Source: Malurus cyaneus samueli (taxonomy: Eukaryota > Chordata > Aves > Passeriformes > Maluridae). From it: a DNA stretch of 64,000 bases. Where the stretch lies: NCBI GenBank assembly GCA_009741485.1, contig CM019236.1:65994255-66058254 (forward strand), read 5' to 3'. Below the pieces are notes generated by a model. That model was not told where the DNA came from. It did not search any database and saw only the letters and a program-made list of their open reading frames with translations. This document shows, piece after piece, positions 51,501-63,519 of this stretch. Positions within the stretch are counted from its first letter, which is position 1, and each line of letters begins with the position of its first letter. Position numbers and translations under genes: made by a program.

Positions 51501-54500
51501 ATCTGAAATCTAATTATAGATTCTGTATCTAAATATGGATGGAAAAAAAAAAAAACTAGCAAGCAAACTGGTTTTATTTCCATTTGGGAAAACAATGCGA
51601 GGTTAATGAACTTCGGTATCACACTGGCTTAATTAGATAGTAGAAATGTCAGGAGAATTGCACTGGGGAGTGGGGACTGAAAGCGTAGGTGATCTGCAGT
51701 CTGGCATGATGTTGGTAATAGGGAATCAAAGGCAGTGCCCTGGATGATTTTAGCAGCTCATCTACACTGAGGAGGTATTGCTTTGGAACTCTGCTCACAT
51801 TCTATTTCATATTACTAGCAGGTAAAAATATAGGGATGACCCAAAGCCACAGCATGCATTAGAAGTACCCCCTACCCAGCAGTCATTTTTCCTTTGCTGA
51901 TTTCAACCACTCCAGTGAGAAAATGCCTTCAATTTTCCCTGCCTTCCCATTACTGGCAGTGTCACCAAATACTTGCCCCTAAATGTTCAGCTCTCAAAGC
52001 CCTCTGCTGCAGATGCTTTACTTATTTCCTGGCTCTTCCTGACCCAGCAGATGATAAAATTATCCGTCCATTTTCCTCTTCAGCAGTCTTTTAACCATGA
52101 TAGTCCTTCAGCTGACATTTTCAGACAGTGAAATGTCGCATCTTCTCCCTTCAAGTTCTCAGCACAGCATTAGCACCTGATACTCCCTGCACTCCTGTAC
52201 AGATTACCAACAGTTCATAAATTTAATAATCAATGTAATCAAAATAATGGAACTATTACTTTTAAAGGGACATGGAATCTTTTTTCCCCTATAGCATTTT
52301 CTGATAAGCTCACACAAAGGATCATGAGCACAACTTCATTTTGAAAAGAAAAATTGAGGTGAACATCAAGAAGACCTGTTTCTGTGAGGAGAAACTAAGA
52401 TAAACTACCCAGAAATGGGTCTGTGGTACCACCAGGAGGAGGTTGCAGAACAGTAGCATCCTGGAGCTACCCTCCTGTGGTAATCGTGCAGTGGGGCAAG
52501 GGTGGGGAGCAGACTTGAAGAGTTGTGTCAAATTTAGAAGCGTAATTATTGATGGTGCTGACAGCCACAGATGGGCCCAGCTTTTAACCCCATTTGTTCC
52601 TTTAATCAGTTTTTCTCATGCAGGATATTGGCCTTTGTACCTCAGTTCAAATCCTGTAGCAAAGCAGAGGACTCCTTTCCTTCTTCATTCCTCTGCCATA
52701 CTTTGGCTTTCTCCTCCTCAGTAGCCAACACCTTTCTCCTCAGTCATATTTCTCTAAACTCCTGAGCATGAGGAGTGCTGTAATCTGGCTCCTACTGTGC
52801 TCCAGTCATACTGCCCCAGTCTCACTTCTGTCTTGCTCCCTTTGAAAACCTACTATGGATTCACTGCAACTCAAAGTGCTCTCATCTCTCTTCTAAAGAG
52901 GAATCTGCCCTGACGGCCTCCATGCTATCCACCTGCCTCCCCTTCACTCACTCACTCACTCACTCACTCACTCACTCACTCACTCACTCACTCACTCACT
53001 CACTCACAACAAATGTGAAAATACTATTTTTGTATTTTTTTCATACTTTCAGTGAACACGGGGGTTATGTGAAAGTTCCCAGTGTTTTAATATCAGCTGC
53101 AATTCTACACAAATAAAGAAAGAAGAGCATCAGCCACGGTGCATGGAAGAGATGCAAGGTGCACCCCTGTGCCCACAGCATGGGACTGCCTCAAGTCTGT
53201 TTCTCTATGAAAGTTACTTCCTTCTGCTGCTTTCCATGGAAAAAGTACAAGTGATGTCATCTCCCATCACAGCAACACGATGGAGTTCCTGTATTAGGGA
53301 AAATTACATGAAGTGCCAACACTATCTTCCTATGCATTAAAATAATATTATTCTGATTTCTTTTAAATCCTTCAACTTTTTTTTTACTCTAACATCACCC
53401 TTGTGACCCAGTTAGTCCTTGTTAACACCACTTTCTACACTGAAACCCACCCAGGGACATGCTGTAGCACACAAAAATCTCTGCAGCAAACAAAACTGAA
53501 CTCGGGACTTGATACATCATTGCTCTCAGTTCTGGGCAGGTTTCAGCAAGCTGTATGACATTTCCTGAATCCTGTGCAAAGATGCGTGTGGCTGCATTTT
53601 TAATGTCAGAAAAAGAAAGAGCCAAATTAATCAAGACTGCAGCATTCAAACAGCAGCCAAGGGGTGGAGCAGATACGAGGAAGGCACTGGCTGTGAGACA
53701 CGCCACATGCAGAGCACTCAGAAACAGAGAATAGCAGCAGACGAGGGTTGTGGGGTTCTCAACCCCAACCAGCCAGTTTCAGCATGACTCCACAAACCTT
53801 CCCTGGGAGATGCAGGACTCTTCACCAAAAGGTGACCTCTGCTAAGTGCTCCAGCGGGTGTTTCATGAGCTGGCTTGTGCTGAGCCAAAAGGAGTTCTGC
53901 CTTTTTGCCCTGTGGTGTCTCTGAGGTTTGCTTCAGAATGGCGGCAATCAGGAAGAGGATGTTCTTGAGGCTCTACATGGGAGCTTGTGTCTCCATTCTT
54001 CTGTCACTAAGTGGCTGAAGATTTTCACAAATCACACAAAATGGGGAGGCTCAGAAATACACAGGGTTTTAAATTTTTCCCCGTTTAGGGGAAGAGGCCC
54101 CTCTCAAAAAGCAGAGTCAGCACAACCACAGCCTGCAGTGGTCACATTAAAAACACCTTCAAGGATGGAGATCCCACAGCCTCTGCTTCAGTGTTTGCCT
54201 ACCCTCATTGTTAAAGCTTTCCTAATTTTTAATCCATTTCATTTTTTGAAACATTTTGATCACTCTTGTGATCGGAACAGTCCGTCTCCCTCTTCTCCAC
54301 AATCCCCACTAAGAACAATGCTTATATTGAATTTCACTTATTGTTGTGAGTTCCCAATTTCTTAGATCTCCCCCACATTTAGCCTTAGCCCTTGAGGAAT
54401 ATTGATCTGCCATCCTATCTGCCATTTACAGGACCCAATATTGACACAGTGAAGCTGAGATACTCCATGGTCAAATCCAGGTGGCAAACACTTAGCAATT

Positions 54501-57500
54501 TATGTTGAGAAAAGCCACCTTAGAAGGCAAGGGGTGGCTGAGGTCTGCCTTGACACCCTCTCCAGGACACAGGAATTTTGCTGTGATCCACAGACAGGGC
54601 CCTGACCCAAACCTGCCCAGGTGGGCAGACGTTTTCCCTGATAGCATCATTACTGTTGTCCTGAGGACAAGGGACCAGCTGAGAGCTCCCTCAGACATTC
54701 TCTTGCCTGTTTCAGTGAAGACACTGTTTTAGATGAAACAGTGTCTTCAGCTGAAAGTTGCAATGCCAGCTCACTGTTAGTTTTCCAAGGATACAAACTT
54801 CATGGGTTCAATCTGCATTAAATTTCCTACCTCATTCTGGTTTTGAGTGGGTGGCTGTTGTTGAATGAAAACAATAGCATAGAACAGTTACAAGTACTTT
54901 TCCAGAACAAGTAAATTGCATTGTTTTTTGGTTGGGTGGGTTTTTTTTTTTTGTTTGTTTGTTTTTTTGTTTTTTTTTTTTCTTACATTAAAAGGGTTGA
55001 AATCCACAATTTATATTCTAGCCTCCTCAAACCTAAAACTGTCTTATTGTTGTGCTCAAAACCCTAATTACTGTGGTAAAACTCTCTAAAGGATTATACT
55101 GAAGTTCTAATGAAGACACATTTTCTGCAACTCTGCATTGTTCCTCACAAACTGGCATGTGGCTGGGACCACCAGAAGGTCCCGAAGACACCATCAACAG
55201 AAGTGTCTGAAAGTGCTGAACCAAACCAAGAAGGTATATTTTCATTTTTCCAGAATGCTGTGCAAATAGCAGAATATAAGCATTTACATACGGCATTGTG
55301 CATACCTTTGCCTCACTCTTTTCTATCCCTTCTTGTCATTCACCACCTCAGCACCTGAGCCCTGACAAGACTCCAGAAGAGGGAGCCAAGTCACCACAGG
55401 CAGAGTACACAGCGTGCTGTGCCAGGACAGGGGCCAAGTGTGGTGGGCAATAGGCTGTGGCACAGGAGGCTGTGCCTTCTGGCACCTCCATCACCAGCAG
55501 AGCCTGGTGATTCCTGCCTCAAGAAGCCGGGAAGAAGCTGCTGTAACAGAGCTCCTAGCTGTGCCAGATGCTCTTGGTTTTCCTGGCATCTGCTGCTGAG
55601 CAGCCACAGGGGAATGCAGAAATTCCCTGGCTTCCCTTACAGAAATAAATCACTGCAATAACATGGTTGTGCTAAGCCAAAACCAAGGAATCACGACAGA
55701 ATAGGAAAACCATCTAGATGAATGATGTTTCTGAAGCTGAGAGGTAAATGCAGATTGTAGAGAGGAGCTGGGACAATTTCCTCCCACTTCAGACCAACAC
55801 CGTAATTCAACTTCTAATTCCTAATCAGACTGCTTTGCTTTGACTGACTGATTTCAACATTAGTTGAAAACAAATACTGCTCTGCACAAATTAACAGCCC
55901 TGGACAGTTAAGAGATTACATGTAGGTTGTCACTTCCAACCTGGAAACAGAGGGAAAGAAACAAGTTTGTGCGAAAATTAAATAGTAGTGGCACTTTCTA
56001 TTCACCTTAAGGTAACAAAGAACAGTGAGAGCAGTACCCTTGAAGCTTTCTGCCACTGTTCAGTATTCATTTCAGTGAGCTGGCTCTGTTCCTAAGCCTC
56101 TCTGCTTCTCTCGGGTGGGTAGATAAATCACATCGGATGGAGCCGAGTAGGCACAGTGCTGAACTCTGGAAGGATTGTTTAGCACCAGCTGGGGAATTAG
56201 CTGCTTTGCAGGAACCTTGTAACAGGGAAAGCTAGTCTTTGGGGACACTGATGAATTAGTTTTCCCATGCCCACTGTCATACCCAAATGACAGAGACACA
56301 AAGATATTCCATTAAGTTCACAAAGATGTTCCCTTTTGTCTTGCAAGCACTTTAACACTCACAGCTGTGCTGAAATCATGGCTTTGAGTCCTCCCCAGAC
56401 CCATGCACACAGGACTGCACTTAATGCTGTGTGTGCCTCAGATGAGGGAGCTTGTACAGATTCCTAGGGTATCTCCCATAGCTCCAGCCCTTTCAGAGAG
56501 CACCATGGGCTAGCACCTCGCTGCCGCTGGGTTCCACCCATTCCAACAGTAATCACTCCTCTCATGCCATGAGTGTCAGGACAGTGGCAATATTTTACCA
56601 CCAGGTGGTGAAGCAGTAAGCATTGTGCAGAGAATAAATAAGTAATTGTAAGAAGGGACTGGCATTACCTTAGACTTAAGTCATCCCTTCATGGTGGAAC
56701 TGAACAACACCAGTGATTCCCTCTGAGAGCAAAGCATAGGGACTGAAGCTACAACTTAATTGATAGTGAATGCACACAACACTCCCTCCCACCATGCACA
56801 GTTGTGTGGGTTCTCTTGCTTGTGTGGAAGTTTTTGGAGGTTTTCTTTTGGAGGGCACAAATCAGCACAGTCTATATAGGAATGGCTGCATTTGGTCTTG
56901 GCACTGAAGTCCCTGGGAGATTCAATTGGATCAAACATCTCTCCCCACACTGTGGACAGACTGATAGGCAGCCCCCATTTAAGTTCAGGATGAGAGGAGG
57001 ATGCTCACACTGAATGGAGTGACCAGCAGGGAAATGCAAGTATATAGTTAAGGGAGAATCTGAGCTCACTTTCTGTCTCATTTATAAGCTTTTTATTAAT
57101 GATCATTGTCAAAACTCAGTCTGCAGAGTCAGCTACAAGCTGAAGCAAAAGTATGAAATTACTGTACAAGGAGGGGAAAGTCTCTCAGAAAAAGATGGGA
57201 ATAGGAAATAAAGTGAATTTAGTCCTATAAAGATACTGTGATAAGCACCAGTCATTTCAAGCACCAGCACATGCCTCTGAAATATGCCCTGGTGGAAAGA
57301 TTTGCCTGAATCTAAGTAATAAGACATTAAATAACTGAATTATGTGTTAATAATACAATACAATGATACAAATTATTTAAAAATTGGATTGAATAAAGCA
57401 TTAATAAATACTACATTGATAACTGGAAAGAAAAATGTTTTCCTAGGAAAGTTTGACCTGCTGTCTCTGTGAGGCTGTATGTAAAGATCACCAGTGCAAA

Positions 57501-59579
57501 GCATGGGGCCAAGAGCCCTGTGCTGACCCTGACCATTTCCTCTCCGTCTGGAGCAGCATAGCCAATTTCAGAGCACAGCACAGCCCAAGAAGCAGAGTTC
57601 ACCAGTTATACCCAGCTCTGGATCCATTCACCCAGGGTGATGGCTGTCCTCACGGACCCGGGCTAGCATTTTTGCACAGTTTGCATTGTGTGGGTTGGTT
57701 CACATTCTCTAGCTCCACATGAAGCTGAAGGTATCTCCAGCACCCAACAACCTCCTGTGACATTCACTGCAGCCTTTAATTCTTTGTGTTTAACATGGGC
57801 TGTGGAAACTACAAAAACAACACTCCTTATAGAATCACAGAACTTCTCAGGTTGGAAAGGGCTTTAAGAACATCAAGTCTGACCATTAAACTGGCACTGC
57901 CAAGTCAAGAGTCTAACTCAGCTTTTCATATGAAGTAGTAATTAGGAAAAGAGTTTTGGATTACTAAAAATAAAATAAATACTAATCCAGTGGAGCAAAA
58001 CTTGAAAGGTTAGCATTAAACTTAGAGCAAGGATCCAAATAAAGAGCAACACTCCTTACCCAATGTTGTATCAATTATCAAGGGACAAACCTCCCACTAA
58101 TGTCATTGCTCTGGAATTGAGGCATGGTTGTGACCCTCCATCAATCTTTACAGAAAAAGAGTTGTGAAAATTACATCCCTAAACATTGGGACTATGTTGA
58201 TGGGGGAGTTGCAGAAATGTAGTATTTTTTTTTTTTCATTTTCAAATAATCTATTACTGCAGCACAAAATAAAATGAAAACCTTGACACAAAACGAGATC
58301 CAATACACAAAAGAACACTGTTACTGCAGAAGCTTTTCATAAACTTATGATGTAATCCACTTCAAAACCCTTGGCTGTTTTCAGAAAGTGTCCTGTACCA
58401 AAAGATATAGCCTCTTCTGCAGATCCCTTTCACAGTTCTTATCACATTCTGTGACAAGAACATGATTTGATGCACTAAAATTACTGCAGAACAGAACTTA
58501 AAACAGACTATGGTGAAGCCCTCATCATCAAAAGTAAATATGTCATGCACAGCTTTAATGAACTTTTGAAAGGGATGAAAAGCAAAATTAATATAAGAAA
58601 TAAATATTAACAGGAAAGAAATAAAGAGAACAAAATAAAACTAAGTTCATAAACACAAGCTGACAGGAAATTATCAATGTAACTACAAATGCAGCAAAGA
58701 TGGCTATTGATGAAATTTCAACTTTCTGTGTGGAAAATGGAAAAGAGCCAAAGTTTTGCTAACCAGTGACTACAATAATTTGTTTGGCATTATATGTACT
58801 CAGCTAGTTGAATATTTTCATCTGCATAGAACAGCTATATTGCATCTTACTGAATGAATAATGAAGAAAATCAGGTAAAAAAAAAGTTAAGTGACTGTCA
58901 AAAATAAAGAGATTATAAATAAAAAGAGCGTTCATATTTTTCTTCATATTTAGCATCTTTCTGCTCATCTAAGCCGTTTAAGGCCCTTCAACAGACCTTT
59001 TCATATAGCAGGAAATAATCCTGGATATACTGCACATCTGACCTGGATTCTACTTCAGCTTTATCCTGTTTTCTAACTTCCAGTAATACACAACCTTTGC
59101 ATTAGAGACTCTCTGGAGCCCAGGAAATTCACAACTAATCAGTGAAATAAGCAAGCTATTGTAAAAGGCTTAACAAGCTCTAACCCTCAGTCTTGCATTG
59201 TGATTACCTCAGAATAATTACTTCTGGAGATAACTGATGAAGATCGTATTAGGCTGAGGCAAAACAGAGATTCGGCTAATTGTAAATCAATTACAGCTGA
59301 ACAGCGAGGCAAGAGGACAAAGATCTCACAGGACTATTGTTATTATTTATGAAGCAGTCGCGGAGATTTCAAATAATTCCTCATACTCACAATTGCTGTC
59401 GGAGTTGAAGCCAGCACACAGTACAGCACAAGAGGTGAAATGAAGCTCTCTTCCTCTGTCCCAGGGTATGGTTTCATCAAATTCCCATCCTGACAGAAGA
59501 AACCTTGGATATGCACCTGAAAAGTGTCGGTGTACTCGAAGTAGTAGGCAAGCAGAACAGTCCCAGCCATGATGACGAG
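30547..59579 (-). CDS. PLPPR1: Phospholipid phosphatase-related protein type 1 (PRG-3/LPPR1), exons 2 to last
   Basis: PLPPR1 is a neuronal six-pass plasma-membrane protein of the lipid phosphate phosphatase superfamily that promotes filopodia and neurite outgrowth. Coding exons in transcript order are 59391-59579, 48772-48904, 39788-40038, 33833-34009, 31766-31897 and 30547-30579. They sum to 915 bp (304 codons plus stop), every junction is in frame, and the protein starts at the equivalent of human residue 22. The ~21-residue first coding exon lies beyond the window. Visible features are helices LVIMAGTVLLAYYFEY and VFAFGLFATDIFVNAG, RRSFPSKHAALS in place of the catalytic PSGH motif, and NRVSEYRNHCSDVIAGF in place of the third phosphatase motif. 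This fits the known lack of ectophosphatase activity. The C-terminus is NHSASMTEVT. No frameshift is present, unlike the three plus-strand genes. Confidence 0.96.
31766..31897 (-). CDS. PLPPR1: PLPPR1 exon coding the C-terminal tail
   Basis: This 132 bp exon codes GICVVHNFKGSHAAPSKPKP through ESPLETLSAQ. The acceptor is ACACAG and the donor GTACTG. It holds the end of the sixth membrane helix and most of the cytoplasmic tail. Confidence 0.95.
31898..33832 (-). other. PLPPR1 intron between 33833 and 31897
   Basis: This 1.9 kb intron has no coding frame of note. It includes a pyrimidine-rich stretch near 33300-33380. Confidence 0.6.
33833..34009 (-). CDS. PLPPR1: PLPPR1 exon with third phosphatase-like motif
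   Basis: This 177 bp exon codes MYITSTIKTKSSRLAKPVLC, then CAAFLTGLNRVSEYRNHCSD, then VIAGFILGSAVALFL. The acceptor is TCTTCCAG and the donor GTAAAT. Both ends are phase 0. Confidence 0.96.
36437..36945. repeat. Interspersed repeat, copy 1 (unclassified, perhaps LTR)
   Basis: It aligns over about 500 bp with 49113-49640, sharing GTGATGGTGCAT-like, CTATTGAG, TATCAGAAACACT, GAACAGCCTTGGA and AATGTGTATGTCTCAAACAC segments in the same order and strand. It has no coding capacity. The spacing and A/T-rich interior are compatible with a solo LTR, but I cannot name a family. Confidence 0.75.
36948..37262. repeat. ~52 bp near-perfect inverted repeat with ~180 bp loop
   Basis: The left arm (about 36952-37005) contains CCCATGAGATGTCCAGAGTC; the right arm (about 37202-37256) contains its reverse complement GACTCTGGACATCTCATGGG. 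The match extends through AAGCCCAGG and the A/T stretch. The loop includes a G-run (about 37182-37194). The region lies at the edge of interspersed repeat copy 1. Confidence 0.85.
37640..37830. repeat. A/T-rich low-complexity stretch
   Basis: TATA-type runs are followed by A-rich sequence with CCCCAAACCCC islands and a 13 bp A run near 37806. There is no coding meaning. Confidence 0.8.
39788..40038 (-). CDS. PLPPR1: PLPPR1 exon with second phosphatase-like motif
   Basis: This 251 bp exon codes VFAFGLFATDIFVNAGQVVT, NLAPYFLTVCKPNYT, HHQFINNGNICTGDVEVIEK and RRSFPSKHAALSIYSALYAT. The acceptor is CCTCACAG and the donor GTGGGT. The Gly codon split with the preceding exon is restored exactly. The glycosylatable loop NYT is present. 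Confidence 0.96.
40039..48771 (-). other. PLPPR1 intron between 48772 and 40038
   Basis: This 8.7 kb intron has no coding frame recognised and no clear transposon. One ambiguous base (N) is at 44079. Confidence 0.6.
48772..48904 (-). CDS. PLPPR1: PLPPR1 exon
   Basis: This 133 bp exon codes IFIGEISMYFIKSTRETLII, then QEKTILTGECCYLNPLLRR and IIRFI plus one base. The acceptor is TCCTGGCAG and the donor GTAAGC. It covers the second membrane segment and the following loop. Confidence 0.96.
49113..49640. repeat. Interspersed repeat, copy 2 (unclassified, perhaps LTR)
   Basis: This is the same-strand partner of 36437-36945, diverged by substitutions and small indels. It ends with a duplicated AATTGTTGGTAATAACCAAGG-like stretch that copy 1 has only once. 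Confidence 0.75.
52944..53008. repeat. (CACT)n microsatellite, about 16 units
   Basis: A pure tetranucleotide array in a PLPPR1 intron. Uninterrupted repeats of this length are usually polymorphic. Confidence 0.95.
54716..54749. repeat. Perfect 14 bp inverted repeat (hairpin)
   Basis: TGAAGACACTGTTT at 54716-54729 pairs exactly with AAACAGTGTCTTCA at 54736-54749 across a 6-base loop. Allowing one bulged base, CTTTCAG on one side also pairs, giving a stem of about 20 bp. Confidence 0.9.
54940..54982. repeat. T-rich low-complexity run
   Basis: Long T runs broken by single G bases; compatible with a degraded poly(A) tail on the minus strand or a simple repeat. Confidence 0.7.
57829..57920 (-). 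mobile_element. CR1 LINE 3' tail fragment
   Basis: It begins ATAGAATCACAGAACTTCTC and continues GGTTGGAAAGGGC and CATCAAGTCTGACCATTAAAC, the reverse complement of a CR1 3' tail. About 90 bp remain. Confidence 0.8.
59277..59293. promoter_or_regulatory. Palindromic homeodomain-type site near PLPPR1 exon
   Basis: TAATTG and CAATTA, two facing TAAT cores, are separated by five bases. The site lies about 100 bp past the donor of the exon at 59391-59579. The surrounding 59150-59390 has few low-complexity bases and looks conserved in style, but conservation was not tested. Confidence 0.3.
59391..59579 (-). CDS. PLPPR1: PLPPR1 exon (second coding exon of the gene)
   Basis: This 189 bp exon codes LVIMAGTVLLAYYFEYTDTF, QVHIQGFFCQDGNLMKPYPG and TEEESFISPLVLYCVLASTP, then TAI. 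The acceptor is ATTTTCAG and the donor GTGAGT. The exon starts at the equivalent of human residue 22, so the start codon is on an exon beyond 64000. Confidence 0.96.
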
Positions 59580-60714
59580 CTGAAAATAAAGCATAGTCAC
59601 AGAGAGGCGTTAGTTGCTTTTTGAACAGATGCAGCTGTGCCTGCGAGCTACTCCAGTCCTGTGAACCATCCTCCCTTCACCGTCACTCTGACAACCCCTG
59701 CCATAATGGTGTGTGAGCGTGTGTGTGTGTTCCTGTGCCTTTGCTTTGCAACATCTGTTACATAAACCTTTGGCAAACGACACTAATGAACGTCTCAGAT
59801 AGGAGCGGGTCTGCGCCGTAACGCGCAGGGGGACGGGAGCTTTGACAGCTCCACGTTATCAAAGGGCATGTGAGTGTCAGTACAACGGGGATCGATGGCA
59901 GTGGCAGGGCGAGGGGCAGCACGGCAGGAGACAGCAGCAGCGACAGCTAAAACCTGTGCTCAGTGGCAGGGAGTGGGAAAAGATAATTACAAAGCCTAGA
60001 GGAAGCGAAAGCCAAAACACTTCGCTGCTGCAGCTGCAAGCTCATGCTGGAGAACGTGCACGTGGTGCTAATCTATACGAGCCCTCTGTGTCCCACATGA
60101 AGACACATCCAAAGGAAGATTTCCCTCCTGCCATTCACCTTTCCTTGGAGCTGCTTCTCATGAGTGAAGCTTCAGAAGTCTACTCAAAAATCTCCAGGCA
60201 ACCTGTGGGGCCTGCTGCACACTGCCTGGTCACCCACTTCCCCACAGCTGCTTTTGGAAAAACTGGCCTGAGTCTTAAGCTTAATTTATATCACAGCTAT
60301 GAACTGCAAGAAGTCTTTCTGATCTCACCTTTCATAGTTTATAGCTCTTGAACGGGTAGATTGGAACCTCAGCAATCCACTTTTTTTTGTATATATCCAC
60401 AGCTATTTTACATGAGTGTCTGTATCAGCTTCTTCCCACACTGATTCAGCAACACAGGTCACAACAACCTCACCAATGGTGTCACTATCTCATGTCATGA
60501 AAATAAGCCAATTCACTAATTGTTTTTCCCCCTCTGCCACACTGCAAAGAAAATCTCACATCAGAGTCCTCATCCAAGACAAAAATAGCAATATTGATTT
60601 ATGATTTATAACTGGTTCTTTTCGGGGCAATCATTTTAAAGTAAAAGAGGGTCAATTCAGATTAGGTATAAGGATGATGTATTTTACAACAAGGATAACA
60701 CAATGGCACAGCTT

Positions 60715-60881
60715 GCCTGGAGGAGTGATGAATACCCCATCCTCGAAGTGCTCAAGGTCAGTTGGAGAGGGCTTTGAGCAACCTGGTCCACTGGAAGGTA
60801 TTACTGCTCGTTGCAGGGGGGTGGGCTAGCTGGCCTCTAAGAGTTCCTTCCAACCCAAACCCTTCTGTGAATCGATGATTC
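60715..60881 (+). mobile_element. CR1 LINE 3' end
   Basis: In sense orientation it shows GCTTTGAGCAACCTGGTC, TTCCTTCCAACCCAAACCCT and the tail TGTGAATCGATGATTCTA, which is the ATTCTATGA-type CR1 terminal repeat. It is 5'-truncated. Confidence 0.85.
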
Positions 60882-61306
60882 TAAATTGCAACAGTTAGAG
60901 GACCTTGATTCAAAATCCTCTTCGTCTCTCTTTAGGGAGACGACTGCCTTCTCGCACTATTACAGAAGTTGTCACTGTACAACTATTACTGTCATTGTAA
61001 CTATACAAGTTATCTTGCCACGCCATTGGAAAAAGTGGAATAACCAACTCTTGACTTTAGTATCTTGCCTCCAGGATTTCCGCATCAAAACTGTATTTGC
61101 TGCGACATTATTTTAAGACCTCTGAAAATTAATTTTGGCAATTCCATGTCAAAGATACACTTGAAGTTATTCATGCACTCCTCAGGCACGTCCTTGCATG
61201 CACAGCCAGCCATTAAAACCATTGTATATTTGAGTGAGAGTTGGACTAAAATTAGAAAAAATCATGAAATGAGAGAAGTCGTCGATGAAAGTAGAAGACT
61301 AAAGAA

Positions 61307-61465
61307 GCACAGAGTGGTTGAGGTTGGGAGGGACCTCTGGGGAGTCAATTGGTCCACCGTCCTCTGCTCAAACAGGGAGTCAGTTGCCCAGGATCATGCC
61401 CATATGGTTTCTGAACATCTCCAATGATGGAGCCTTCACAGCCTCCCTGCATCACTTGTAGACAG
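61307..61465 (-). mobile_element. CR1 LINE fragment
   Basis: GAGGTTGGGAGGGACCTCTG, CCTCTGCTCAAACAGGG and AACATCTCCAATGATGGAG are reverse-complement CR1 3' motifs. The fragment is short and degraded. Confidence 0.8.
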
Positions 61466-62302
61466 ACTTAAAAGGTTAAAGAGAAGCCATAGTTGTGACA
61501 TTCCACCCCCCATTTTTTATCTTTAAAATTAACCATCTAATTTTGTAGACACATAATTTTCAAGATCTCATACCTGCCCAGAATGATTTTTTTTTAAGAA
61601 ACATAAAGCAAGATGCTGCTATTTCTGCATTCCCCAGAGACCTTTACAGCAACCTGGATGAGTACATGGGATTCCCTACAAACAAACATAGTCCTATAAC
61701 TAAGGACACAGAAGTTAACTTACATCTGAATTTAACTCCCTGAGCAGCTCCCTGTTTCCTGATCAACCTGGGCAACTCAGCTTTGTTAATTAACACCAGA
61801 GGAAGGCAATGACACTGTCACTACTGGGCATGCCTGGCCAAACACATTGGAGATTACAAGATGCTTGGATATGTATGCTTTAAACTCTGTTCCAGCACCT
61901 CAGATGACATGGACTGCCAAAGGCAATCCGACACACCCTTCCTATCCCAAACATGCTCCCAGAAATACTTCAGCCTCAGCGGACAAACACAGGGAAGAAA
62001 ACAGGAGATGGTACAACAGATAGCTGTATTTTCTCCTCTTATAAGAAGAAGGAGAAAGTAGGTTACTAAATTTTCACCCTATGGGTGTCATATGGAAAAA
62101 AGGATGCTTTGAAAAAAATAAGGTGTTTAGATACAGGAGAAGAATGTCACTTCTCCCAAATGTAGTCTCTAGACAACAGTTGTACAACTGACCTTCACTT
62201 TTGCAGCATCACATGCTGACTCAGTGCTGCACAAAAACCGCTCCTGCATATAAAAAACAGCTCTTGACTGAGTAACATTGATATTGACCTAAAACATGAC
62301 AG

Positions 62303-62430
62303 ATCACAGGATCACAGAAAGATCTGGGTGGGAAGGAGCCTTGGAGCTCAACTCATTCCAACCACCCTACCATGGGCAGGGACACCTTCCATTAGAATAG
62401 GTTGCTCCAAGCCCCTTCCTAACCTGACCG
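62303..62430 (-). mobile_element. CR1 LINE 3' end
   Basis: It begins with ATCACAGGATCACAG and continues GGGTGGGAAGGAGCC, ACCATGGGCAGGGACACCTT and TAGGTTGCTCCAAGCCCC, the reverse complement of a CR1 3' end. Confidence 0.85.
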
Positions 62431-63519
62431 TAAGATACATCAGTTATAAACCAAATCCTGTTCACACTCCCAGTTTCTGTGTTTTGTTCTAATGAGAGGG
62501 AAAAAAAAATTAAAAAGCATATAATCTGTGAAAAGAGATCTGAATTGTGGACACACTCTATCCTATAGGTAACATCCACCAGCAACAGCAGCCATCAGAA
62601 ATTTGAGCTCCAGCTAAACAGACCCTACCATGTCCCAAGGGATGATGTGAGGTACAGAAAGTACACTCAGCTAGTATCACAGACATGAGCAAAATTTTTG
62701 CTACTCATAAAATCAGGGAAGACCTAACCACATCTGTGTGACAAATTCCTGTGCCTCATCTTGAGTATTCACTGCTTCAAAGCAGCTTCCGAGCAAAATG
62801 CAACCAGAAACTTCTTTTCATTCTCCCTACCCGTCTTCCCTTCTACATGACCACTATTTCATATGCATTTACTCCAACATGAGTGAGATAACTGGCTGTT
62901 TGAGCAGAGAAAATTCTAATTGTGACTGCTTGTCAGTGGTAATTGGTGACTAGGAATGATCTGGCATGGAGGGCAAGAAGGTCCAAGTGAAATAAGCGCT
63001 CAAACTGGATGGAAGCAGGGATGTCAAGAGACAGGAGGACTCCCTGCAAAGGAGTAAACTTTCCCTGGATGCTGGGATAAGGAACAGCTGCAGTGTTGCC
63101 TTGTAGACATCCTGGAATATGAGTGCTCCAGGGTCCAAGCTCAATGGGCCTGAATTTTGTAGCCACGGTCCATTTGTAGCAGATGGCCTGGTCTCCCTCT
63201 TTTCAGGTTTACAATCATTGAAGGAAGCAGGGAAGAAGAGCAGGTAGGCTGACTCAAAAATACAAAACACCCATTTACGTAATTCAGAAAACACAATGCA
63301 GTTTTAACGCTGGCATTTTGCAGGGTTTATTCATTAATTCTCATTAACTTATTTCCTTTAGTTTACAGGGAAAAATAAATAATGCTCACTTACTTCACAA
63401 AAACAGCCAATGAACAGAAGGCTGCTAATAAGTCTAAGGTGCTTAATGGCCTCTATTACGACAGTATTTAACCATGTCATAATCCTTAATATTTATCATC
63501 ACTGCTCCATTGTAAGGTA

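Larger units (their letters stand above)
48905..59390 (-). other. PLPPR1 intron between 59391 and 48904
   Basis: This 10.5 kb intron contains interspersed repeat copy 2 (49113-49640), a CACT microsatellite (52944-53008), a perfect hairpin (54716-54749), a T/G-rich run (54940-54982), a CR1 tail (57829-57920) and a homeodomain-like palindrome close to the upstream exon (59277-59293). Confidence 0.6.

Noticed and set aside
59842..60351. 169-codon open frame on the plus strand
   Set aside because: It lies inside a PLPPR1 intron on the opposite strand, resembles no family I know and has low-complexity Gln/Arg stretches. Random frames of this size are expected over 64 kb.
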